A stretch of 64,000 bases of DNA from Nostoc sp. UHCC 0702 (GTDB lineage Bacteria > Cyanobacteriota > Cyanobacteriia > Cyanobacteriales > Nostocaceae). This document shows positions 26,907 through 33,016 of this stretch, piece after piece. The stretch's first letter is position 1, and each line of letters starts with the position of its first letter. Both the position numbers and the translations under genes were made by a program. The notes beneath the pieces were generated by a model, which did no database searches, had not been told where the DNA came from, and saw only the letters and a list, made by a program, of their open reading frames with translations. The DNA is taken from assembly GCA_017164015.1 (NCBI GenBank), contig CP071065.1, forward strand, positions 7,283,501 to 7,347,500, in the 5' to 3' direction.

Positions 26907-27452
26907 ATGGGATCTGAACTAATCAAGAAGAAATTGACAGTTTTTTTCCGAGGCTTAGATGTCGATAAAAACGGATTTGTAGAGCCAGAAGACTTTGATC
27001 AGATTACTGCTAATTTTGCGCGGATACGTGGTTGGGAACCTGGTTCATCTGATTATGAGAATCTGCATAATCAGGTAATCTCTGTATGGAAAAATTACTG
27101 GATTAATGCCGATATTAATCAAGACAACAAAGTTTCATTCGATGAATACCTGGAAACTTGCAATCAGCAATTTGTTGCAGATAATGATTCTTCAGCAGCA
27201 GCTTGGGAACAGCCGATGGCGGCTTTGTTTGACGTAATAGACATCAATGGTAATGAGCAAATTGCTTTAGAAGAATACAAGCAGTTGCTCACGGCATTTG
27301 GTTTTAACGCCAGTGGGTACGAAGAAATTTTTCAAAAACTCGATGTGAACGGTGACGGTTATATTTCCAAACAAGAGTATTTGCAGCTGTTAAAAGAATT
27401 CTGTAGTGAGAACCCAGAAGCCACTGGAAACTTGTTTTTTGGTTATTACTGA
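26907..27452 (+). CDS. Four-EF-hand calcium-binding protein (calerythrin-like)
   Basis: The 181-residue acidic protein has four EF-hand loops: DVDKNGFVEPED (18-29), DINQDNKVSFDE (about 70), DINGNEQIALEE (about 109) and DVNGDGYISKQE (about 145). Each has the acidic residue at position 12. Loop 3 lacks Asp at position 5 (Glu instead), so its affinity may be lower. The size and four-loop arrangement resemble calerythrin and sarcoplasmic calcium-binding proteins, and it is much longer than the two-EF-hand cyanobacterial calcium sensor CSE. It is probably a cytoplasmic calcium buffer or sensor. A terminator is shared with the convergent aldolase gene. Confidence 0.9.
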   Translation: MGSELIKKKLTVFFRGLDVDKNGFVEPEDFDQITANFARIRGWEPGSSDYENLHNQVISVWKNYWINADINQDNKVSFDEYLETCNQQFVADNDSSAAAWEQPMAALFDVIDINGNEQIALEEYKQLLTAFGFNASGYEEIFQKLDVNGDGYISKQEYLQLLKEFCSENPEATGNLFFGYY

Positions 27453-27461
27453 TATATAGCT

Positions 27462-27533
27462 GGGGACTGGGGACTGGGGACACAACGACCACGCGGTAGT
27501 TGAGCGCAGTCGAAACTCAGTGCATCGCTGGGT
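27462..27533. repeat. GGGGACT heptamers and CTCAGTGCATCGCTGGG element
   Basis: GGGGACTGGGGACTGGGGAC is followed by a segment ending AACTCAGTGCATCGCTGGG. Related blocks lie at 7527-7570 and, in frame, inside the kinase near 832-862. Confidence 0.75.
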
Positions 27534-27650
27534 GAAAAGCCTTTTTGTATCTAAGTTTTATCATCTGTTGATGTCCTAACCACCTTGGCTATTGCTATAG
27601 CAAACTGCTGAGTGCTAAGCTCGACTTTATCCAAGGTATAGCCGTACAAA

Positions 27651-27680
27651 AAGCCGGATAACTTTAAAGTCACCCGGCTT
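27651..27680. terminator. Bidirectional terminator between EF-hand gene and aldolase
   Basis: AAGCCGG pairs with CCGGCTT around a 16-base loop, with AAAA before and ATTTAT after. It lies between convergent genes. Confidence 0.7.
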
Positions 27681-27756
27681 ATTTATACCAATATTAAAAC
27701 CCTCAGTCATTGAGGAGCAAAGGATTGCTATGCCCCTACTTAATGTTCTGAAAAAA

Positions 27757-28836
27757 TTAAACTTTAGCAGCTGCTTTGGTGACAACATTCAATTCGCCAC
27801 TGGCATACTTAGCAGCAAAATCATCAATAGAAATCTGCTTAATCTTGCTAGCATTGCCAGCGGTGCCAAATTGGTCATAGCGTTCAGCACAAACCTTCTG
27901 CATATATTTAATAGAAGGCTTGAGGAAGTGACGGGGGTCAAATTCCTTGGGATTTGCTGCCAAAGCTTCACGCACAGCAGCAGTGATTGCTAGACGGTTG
28001 TCGGTGTCAATGTTGACTTTACGTACACCGCTCTTGATGCCTTTTTGGATTTCTTCTACAGGTACACCGTAGGTTTCAGGAATTGCACCACCATATTGGT
28101 TAATGATTGCAAGTAAATCTTCTGGTACAGAAGAGGAACCGTGCATTACCAAGTGGGTGTTTGGCAGACGGCGGTGAATTTCTTCAATGCGGCTGATTGC
28201 CAAAATTTCGCCAGTTGGTTTGCGGGTAAACTTGTAAGCACCGTGGCTTGTGCCGATAGCAACTGCCAAAGCATCTACTTGGGTTTGCTCTACGAAATCA
28301 ACCGCTTGGTCGGGGTCAGTTAGCAGTTGAGAGTGGTCGAGTGTACCCTCAAAACCATGACCATCTTCAGCTTCGCCAGCACCAGTTTCTAAAGAACCCA
28401 AGCAACCGAGTTCACCTTCGACGCTGACGCCCAAAGCATGAGCTACTTTCACCACTTCACGGGTAACATTGACGTTGTACTCGTAGCTAGCAGGGGTCTT
28501 AGCATCAGCTTCCAGCGAACCATCCATCATCACGCTGGTAAAGCCGTTTTTAATTGCTGAGTAGCAAGTAGAAGGCGCATTACCATGATCTTGGTGCATA
28601 GCAATGGGAAGTTGAGGATAGGTTTCTGCTGCTGCCAAAATCAGGTGGCGGAGAAAGTTTTCTCCTGCATAAGCACGAGCGCCACGAGAAGCTTGCAAAA
28701 TTACGGGGCTATCTGTGTCTACAGCAGCCTTCAGGATTGCCTGAATCTGCTCCAAATTGTTAACGTTGAAAGCTGGGATGCCGTAACCGTTTTCAGCCGC
28801 GTGATCCAGCAGCAGCCGCAATGGTACAAGCGCCAT
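27757..28836 (-). CDS. cbbA: Class II fructose-1,6-bisphosphate aldolase
   Basis: The 359-residue cytoplasmic zinc enzyme splits fructose-1,6-bisphosphate (and can condense sedoheptulose-1,7-bisphosphate) in glycolysis and the Calvin cycle. Family motifs are clear: GIPAFNVNN, HQDHGNAPSTC (Zn-binding His), SVMMDGS, EGELGCLGSLETG, VAIGTSHGAYK and NIDTDNRLA. Length is typical of the CbbA/FbaA type in cyanobacteria. An AGGAGGACT Shine-Dalgarno lies about 7 bases before ATG at 28836. The 280 bp upstream is AT-rich and should hold its promoter. Confidence 0.96.
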   Translation of the reverse strand: MALVPLRLLLDHAAENGYGIPAFNVNNLEQIQAILKAAVDTDSPVILQASRGARAYAGENFLRHLILAAAETYPQLPIAMHQDHGNAPSTCYSAIKNGFTSVMMDGSLEADAKTPASYEYNVNVTREVVKVAHALGVSVEGELGCLGSLETGAGEAEDGHGFEGTLDHSQLLTDPDQAVDFVEQTQVDALAVAIGTSHGAYKFTRKPTGEILAISRIEEIHRRLPNTHLVMHGSSSVPEDLLAIINQYGGAIPETYGVPVEEIQKGIKSGVRKVNIDTDNRLAITAAVREALAANPKEFDPRHFLKPSIKYMQKVCAERYDQFGTAGNASKIKQISIDDFAAKYASGELNVVTKAAAKV

Positions 28837-29116
28837 AGATAGTCCTCCTAATATGGTTGTCAGCTAGTCGGTGTGAGAGAAGCGTAATGATTACGCTAAA
28901 TCTTAAGAGTTTTTTCAACTTATAGGAAATTATAACTAGAGTTGTGTGCTTATGTTGAAAAAGTTTACGACATGATTAATATAAATATGCTTTAGGGTTG
29001 CTTTATACTACTGTACAATGAGCTACCCTATCTTTACTAGCTGTGGTAGCTATGGATGCCAAATAGTTAAAGCGATCGCTCCCCCCAGTCCCAAATCCGA
29101 CCAACAAGCGATCGCC

Positions 29117-29806
29117 TCACACAAAAAGTGCTAATCTCTGCACAAATGCTGCATGTTCAGGAGACTGTACACCTGCTTGTAAAATAGTCAATACCTGCTG
29201 CATATTTCCTGCTAATAAATCTGGCACCGCTAACCACAACCCCGGAAAAACCTGACTTTGCAGAATTCCCTCAATATTAGGCACTAACTCCACATACTCA
29301 CCCTGTTCTAGATAGAACCAAGTCAATTTCTGGTCGAGGACTTGCCAAACGATATATTCTTTGACTCCATTGCGGCGATAGGCTTGTTTTTTGGCATGGA
29401 GGTCAATGGCGACACTGCTAGCGGCAATTTCTACAATTAACTCTGGTGCGCCTTCGATGTAATCATCGTCACTCAGCCTTGCTTGACCACCTGCTTCTGG
29501 TGCAATGATTAAAACTGCATCTGGTTGAGGTTCGTTATCCAGGTCTAACCTCACAGTAGGTTCAACTCCCAACGCCACACCAGGAGTTGAAGCTTCGTAA
29601 CTAACTAACCAACCAATTATCCAAGCATGAGGTTGACCGTGACTTTTGAAACGCAAAGCAGCAGGCATGTAAACAATTCCCTCAATCAATTCGGCTTTTT
29701 TCAAGTTAGGCATGGCGTTGTAGCGACGCTCAAATTCATAACGAGTGAGTTTGTCACCATTTTCCAGAAGGGGAATTGTCCAATGCTGTGGAGGTGATTT
29801 TACCAT
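29117..29806 (-). CDS. Uma2 family putative restriction endonuclease (DUF820)
   Basis: The 229-residue protein fits the Uma2 family, expanded in cyanobacteria, with a PD-(D/E)XK nuclease fold. Signature stretches are RYEFERRYNAMPNLKKAELI near the start, VEPTVRLDLDNEPQPDAVLI with the metal-binding Asp, and LIVEIAASSVAIDLHAKKQA followed by YRRNGVKEYIVWQV. Its biological target is unknown. It stands alone beside a decayed toxin-antitoxin locus, at the left edge of the accessory island. Confidence 0.88.
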   Translation of the reverse strand: MVKSPPQHWTIPLLENGDKLTRYEFERRYNAMPNLKKAELIEGIVYMPAALRFKSHGQPHAWIIGWLVSYEASTPGVALGVEPTVRLDLDNEPQPDAVLIIAPEAGGQARLSDDDYIEGAPELIVEIAASSVAIDLHAKKQAYRRNGVKEYIVWQVLDQKLTWFYLEQGEYVELVPNIEGILQSQVFPGLWLAVPDLLAGNMQQVLTILQAGVQSPEHAAFVQRLALFV

Positions 29807-29883
29807 GACGATTTCACTTGGGTAACCCTATACCTTTAAAAACTCAGCAAGAAGAAGTTTATAACCTGATTATCATAAATATT

Positions 29884-30120
29884 ATGACTAAAAGATAAGA
29901 GCTATGGCAAAAAGCTAAAAGCTACCCAGAAAATCTGACTTTTGATGAATTTGAAACTCTTCTCAGCCAGAATGGGTAGCAATTGAGCCGTAAAAAAGGA
30001 AGTCATCGCTTATGGTATTCACTGAAGGGTCAACCTTTACCGATTCAGCCTCGCAAAGATGGGAAAGCAAAACTCTATCAAATTCAGCAGTTTTGGGAAT
30101 ATCAAGAGGTAGAAGAGTAA
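29884..30120 (+). pseudogene. hicA-like mRNA interferase toxin, broken by two in-frame stops
   Basis: From ATG 29884 the frame reads MTKR, TAA (29896), ELWQKAKSYPENLTFDEFETL, a few residues later TAG (29977), then QLSRKKGSHRLWYSLKGQPL and onward to TAA 30118. RKKGSHRLW is the HicA core with its catalytic His, and NG followed by TAG suggests TGG (Trp) changed to TAG. With both stops the toxin cannot be made in one piece. The frame otherwise remains free of indels, so decay is recent. Confidence 0.75.
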
Positions 30121-30356
30121 AGACTTTAAGTAAATATGATTTTAATGGTTTTACAATTAATTTATATGTTGATGAACAAGGAGATTGGCTAGCACATTTT
30201 CAAGAAATGCCTAATATTTCGGCTTTTCGTGATACTCCTCAACAAGCTTTAGAGGAATTGAAATCGGCTTGGGAATTGGTTAAAGAAGATTATCAAGAAA
30301 AAGGGAAAGATATTCCTGTTGCACCAGTGCGGAATAAATTATCTTCTTCACTCTAA
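30093..30356 (+). CDS. HicB-like antitoxin
   Basis: The HicB-like part reads TLSKYDFNGFTINLYVDEQG, DWLAHFQEMPNISAFRDTPQ and QALEELKSAWELVKEDYQEK, the usual RNase-H-like HicB fold of about 80 residues. The start is unclear: there is no ATG at the usual place after hicA, TTG 30093 is in frame, and ATG 30012 lies inside the hicA relic. With hicA broken it is an orphan antitoxin. A hairpin terminator follows. Confidence 0.65.
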   Translation: MGISRGRRVKTLSKYDFNGFTINLYVDEQGDWLAHFQEMPNISAFRDTPQQALEELKSAWELVKEDYQEKGKDIPVAPVRNKLSSSL

Positions 30357-30406
30357 CAAGTTACTGGGGACTGGGGACTAGGAGCTAAGATAAAATTCAA
30401 AAGTTG

Positions 30407-30436
30407 GGGGGGATGAGTAGTGATACTCATCCCCCC
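30407..30436. terminator. Strong bidirectional hairpin terminator
   Basis: GGGGGGATGAGTA and TACTCATCCCCCC form a perfect 13-bp stem with a GTGA loop. It ends hicB on the + strand and probably the four-gene operon on the - strand. Confidence 0.75.
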
Positions 30437-30505
30437 TCGGTTTTAAATGCTGCTGATTGTTGTGCTGCGTTGCTCTGTATTGTTTGCAGCACCAGGAAAA
30501 TCATA

Positions 30506-30946
30506 TCATTCTTGAAAAGCGATCGCTCTACTCAACTCCCGAAACAGCATATTGGCAACCTTAGAACTAAGCTTAGACTGCAAGTGCTTGCCATTGAGCA
30601 GCTGCTTACCAGAAGCATCAACATTTTCTTTGAGCGTAGCCTTATACAAAGCAATCTCCTTGCCAATGTCATTGTCAGGCAAGCGCCCGTCAACTTCGAT
30701 TTTGGTGATCACATGCTGCCAAAAGTTCATTCTGCACAGTGCCGAACCGCTACCTTTTTCCACCAGCTTATCGCCGGACTGCTCCAGAACAGTACCCATA
30801 CCTAACCTCAGCTTGAAAGCGTCGCGGCTGCGGTTGCGTTTAACCCGCTTCACGTCACCAGGTAAAAATTTAACCACAGATTTACCAGCAAGTAGGAATG
30901 AGGCATGGTAAATTCTGTCCATTCCGTCCACAGTTCGCGCAAACAA
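30506..30946 (-). CDS. Unknown basic protein, last gene of accessory operon
   Basis: The 146-residue ORF is unrecognised. It is basic and contains YHASFLLAGKSVVKFLPGDV, KRNRSRDAFKLRLGMGTVL and a helical end. Its ATG at 30946 lies inside the preceding gene; ATG 30922 is an alternative. The 97-bp overlap in a different frame, and the way the two products would join (LRELWTEW followed by GMDRIYHASF), allow that this and the previous ORF are one gene with a frameshift. Confidence 0.5.
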   Translation of the reverse strand: MFARTVDGMDRIYHASFLLAGKSVVKFLPGDVKRVKRNRSRDAFKLRLGMGTVLEQSGDKLVEKGSGSALCRMNFWQHVITKIEVDGRLPDNDIGKEIALYKATLKENVDASGKQLLNGKHLQSKLSSKVANMLFRELSRAIAFQE

Positions 30947-31059
30947 TGCAAGTAAACTCGAATTTCTTTGTGGGTTAACCAGTCATGCTGTTTTTCATGG
31001 TTGTCCCTGATGATGTATAAAATATGGCGAAAATCTTCAAGGTTTAATGAGTCATACAT
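30850..31059 (-). CDS. Unknown small protein, third gene of accessory operon
   Basis: The 69-residue ORF begins MYDSLNLEDFRHILYIIRDN and is rich in His, Trp and Leu. No family is recognised. Its 3' third overlaps the next ORF. It is either a translationally coupled small gene or the 5' part of a frameshifted longer gene. Confidence 0.45.
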   Translation of the reverse strand: MYDSLNLEDFRHILYIIRDNHEKQHDWLTHKEIRVYLHCLRELWTEWTEFTMPHSYLLVNLWLNFYLVT

Positions 31060-31163
31060 TTTATAACTGTGCTATTTTTGACAAGGTAGATGACACGCGA
31101 TGTCTGACGACAAGCCGCTGCGCGTCTACGCTCTCCCCCAAAGGCAAAGCGATCGCTCCATAA

Positions 31164-31631
31164 TTAGATTGGATAATTTGGATAATTTTGTTGTACAAAA
31201 GCCTCCAACTCATTAGGGGACATCTGCTTAAACTTTTGTTCACCTTGGTCGAAAAATGAACGGCGCAAATCTTGGGCGGTGGTATCGAATTTGTACTTAG
31301 TTAACTCCTCGCTCATCAGGTGATAGGCCATGACAAAATAGCTAAAAAGTTCGTCTAATACTGGTGGGCTTAGCTTCTCAATCAAAAACTTGATAATCGC
31401 TTCTCTGGTACTAGCATCTGGGGTTTGTAACCTAGCACCAAGGGCGATAACTTCATTGCTGGTTTGACCTGGTGCCTCAACACACAAGCTGATACCTATG
31501 CTGTTGAGCAAGAACCACTTGTCACGGTCAATCATCAGCTCAAAGTAGCTGCCATAACGTAGTTCTAGCTCGTCGAGTATGCCGTCGTCGCTCTTTGTGT
31601 GAGCAGTGTAGTACCCAAGTGGGTTAGACAT
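31164..31631 (-). CDS. Unknown helical protein, second gene of accessory operon
   Basis: The 155-residue acidic protein starts MSNPLGYYTAHTKSDDG at ATG 31631; the frame is open further upstream but the overlap argues for this start. It continues DELELRYGSYFELMIDRDKW, LQTPDASTREAIIKFLIEKL and ends QQNYPNYPI. No domain is recognised. Its ATG overlaps the stop of the upstream gene (ATGTCTAA), which indicates translational coupling and one mRNA. Confidence 0.65.
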   Translation of the reverse strand: MSNPLGYYTAHTKSDDGILDELELRYGSYFELMIDRDKWFLLNSIGISLCVEAPGQTSNEVIALGARLQTPDASTREAIIKFLIEKLSPPVLDELFSYFVMAYHLMSEELTKYKFDTTAQDLRRSFFDQGEQKFKQMSPNELEAFVQQNYPNYPI

Positions 31632-31815
31632 GCAAGCTTTGCTCCTGCTTAATGTCTGACAAAAGTACGAATTCAGCTTGTGGTACATGTTTGCGTAAAA
31701 ACTTTAGCTGGTCTTGAGCGTCTTGGCGGTTGCGATAACGCCCGACACAAGAGTGTTGACAGGTTTTAGACGTGCAGTAAATCGCCCACGGTTTATCAGT
31801 GAGGTGAAAGCGCAT
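31624..31815 (-). CDS. Small Cys-containing protein, first gene of accessory operon
   Basis: The 63-residue protein MRFHLTDKPWAIYCTSKTCQ followed by HSCVGRYRNRQDAQDQLKFL has three closely spaced Cys and a His, suggestive of a metal site or redox pair, then a helix. No family is recognised. It follows a strong terminator, so its expression may depend on read-through or on its own promoter. Its stop overlaps the next start. Confidence 0.6.
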   Translation of the reverse strand: MRFHLTDKPWAIYCTSKTCQHSCVGRYRNRQDAQDQLKFLRKHVPQAEFVLLSDIKQEQSLHV

Positions 31816-31843
31816 ATTTCAAATTCCTTGCATCCAAAGTTTC

Positions 31844-31884
31844 AAAAAAACACCAGCACAAGCCACCATGCAAATGCTGGTGTT
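31844..31884 (-). terminator. Rho-independent terminator in the leader of the accessory operon
   Basis: On the minus strand ACACCAGCA pairs with TGCTGGTGT across a 16-base loop and is followed by seven T. It lies between the leader and the first structural gene (ATG 31815), where an attenuator would be. Confidence 0.8.
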
Positions 31885-31995
31885 GTTATCTTTCAAATTA
31901 CAAAACGTTTAATGAAGCAGTTACTACATGCTCTACGTAGGCATAGGTAAAACTAAAAACGAACTTTTTTGATGGCATTGGTGATGGAAAGAAAG

Positions 31996-32015
31996 CGCCA
32001 GTAGCTCTACTGGCG
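31996..32015 (-). promoter_or_regulatory. Leader hairpin 2 (CGCCAGTAG/CTACTGGCG)
   Basis: A 20-base perfect hairpin whose arms share CCAGTAG/CTACTGG with leader hairpin 1 at 32089-32117. The stop codon of the 17-codon leader ORF lies inside it. Confidence 0.6.
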
Positions 32016-32060
32016 ATGGTTAAAAGTGCATTTTGTTGTGATGTTGTGGTTGATTTGCAT
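32007..32060 (-). CDS. Possible 17-residue leader peptide
   Basis: ATG 32060 is preceded by a strong GGAGG Shine-Dalgarno about 11 bases upstream. It encodes MQINHNITTKCTFNHRQ and stops within hairpin 2. A second tiny frame (ATG about 31964, MPSKKFVFSFTYAYVEHVV...) follows before the terminator. The arrangement resembles an attenuation leader. The codon content shows no single repeated amino acid, although Asn, Thr and His are common. Confidence 0.35.
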   Translation of the reverse strand: MQINHNITTKCTFNHRQ

Positions 32061-32088
32061 CTAGTTTTATACCTCCGTATTTAAGGAA

Positions 32089-32117
32089 AGCCAGTAGTCA
32101 GTGAGTGGCTACTGGCT
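32089..32117 (-). promoter_or_regulatory. Leader hairpin 1 (AGCCAGTAG/CTACTGGCT)
   Basis: A 9-bp perfect stem with an 11-base loop, immediately downstream (minus strand) of the tRNA-like sequence. Its arms could pair instead with those of hairpin 2. Confidence 0.6.
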
Positions 32118-32131
32118 GATCTTCTTAAGGG

Positions 32132-32212
32132 TGGGGATAAAAGGGAGTTGAACCCAAGGCGAGGAGTGCCTTACAACAAAAAGCGCTGCACTAGTCCGCT
32201 AGTTTTATCCCC
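32132..32212 (-). tRNA. tRNA-like sequence, probably degenerate, class-II-like
   Basis: On the minus strand GGGGATA (32212-32206) pairs with TATCCCC (32139-32133), followed by A and no encoded CCA, as usual in cyanobacteria. GGGTTCAACTCCC looks like a T arm with a TTCRANY loop. ACTAG/CTAGT could be a D-like stem, GCAGC/GTTGT an anticodon-like stem around GCTTTTT, and AAGGC/GCCTT a long variable arm. Problems are a four-base D loop, C in place of U33 and a three-pair T stem. It may be a relic, a mimic or a non-canonical tRNA. Confidence 0.45.
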
Positions 32213-32283
32213 AGGAAATGTCGCGTTTTCTCGACTCTGGCGACTAAAATCGTGTGAAACTTAAGAGTTTTTCATGGTTGTTA

Positions 32284-32368
32284 GTTAGTGTTTCGTCTAG
32301 CTTTACCAAGGAGTGAAAGGGCATAACAATCCCCACAACCTGGTGACTGGGTGAAGCTAGACACTAAC
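32284..32368. repeat. Long imperfect inverted repeat upstream of ORF 32351
   Basis: GTTAGTGT, TTCG and TCTAGCTT (32284-32303) pair with AAGCTAGACACTAAC (32354-32368) apart from the TTCG-type bulge. The right arm includes the second and following codons of the next ORF, so its translation start lies in a hairpin. Confidence 0.6.
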
Positions 32369-32809
32369 TGGTTAGATAAATGCGCCAAAGCTGCTAGTAC
32401 AAAAAAAATTAGCAAAGAATACCGATATTGTTCACCCCAGGACTTGGTAAGAAAAATCGCTTCAGTTGTTGATGGAAAAGGAATTCATGTTTATGGGCGC
32501 GGTGAAAACGAACCACTGTTATATGTTCCCAATGGCTTTTATGTTCGGGAGCAAACTGATACAGTCGATGCTCCCGAACATAATTATTATGTTCGGGAGC
32601 AAGTAAAATCACTCCTGGCGCAACAGAGAAAGGCGGCGGTGGAGTTGGCTCTAGCAGATGGTTCAACCCCAAGTGAGGTTGAGAAAATTATCAAAAGTCG
32701 GGAGTTGGGAGTTAAGCCTACGAGCAAGCAAAACAAGCTGGTTTTAAATAACCCCCCCCATCTCCCCATCTCCCCTGCTGCCATATTCTCAAGCATTCTC
32801 AATAAATAA
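32351..32809 (+). CDS. Unknown protein with palindrome-encoded internal repeats
   Basis: The 152-residue ORF starts at GTG 32351 (MKLDTNWLDKCAKAASTKKI). Residues 63-84 are encoded by inverted and direct repeats and read FYVREQ...APEHNYYVREQ. The middle has a helical segment with LADGSTPSEVEKIIKSRELG. The last 20 residues (NNPPHLPISPAA) derive from a CTCCCC-type repeat. I recognise no family. The start hidden in a hairpin and the repeat content make it either a mobile-element gene or an ORF by chance. Confidence 0.4.
   Translation: MKLDTNWLDKCAKAASTKKISKEYRYCSPQDLVRKIASVVDGKGIHVYGRGENEPLLYVPNGFYVREQTDTVDAPEHNYYVREQVKSLLAQQRKAAVELALADGSTPSEVEKIIKSRELGVKPTSKQNKLVLNNPPHLPISPAAIFSSILNK
32541..32600. 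repeat. Triple copy of a 12-bp arm, inverted then direct
   Basis: ATGTTCGGGAGC (32541-32552), its exact reverse complement GCTCCCGAACAT (32570-32581) and again ATGTTCGGGAGC (32589-32600). The middle arm can pair with either neighbour, giving two mutually exclusive hairpins. Confidence 0.85.
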
Positions 32810-33016
32810 TAGCCATCGATGGGCCGCAGCCAACAAGCTCCTGGCGCGGCTGCGCGGGGGTTGATCGTGGAGTTGGAAGCATTGATAAATCGAAGTTTTT
32901 CTTAATCAGCACACATGCTGCTTTTTTTTCAATGAGGATTTGCATCAATGCAGGGGTCTTGTCCACTTTTGGTGATCTAGTTTGAGGATATTAGTTTAGG
33001 CGATCGCAAAACAAAC

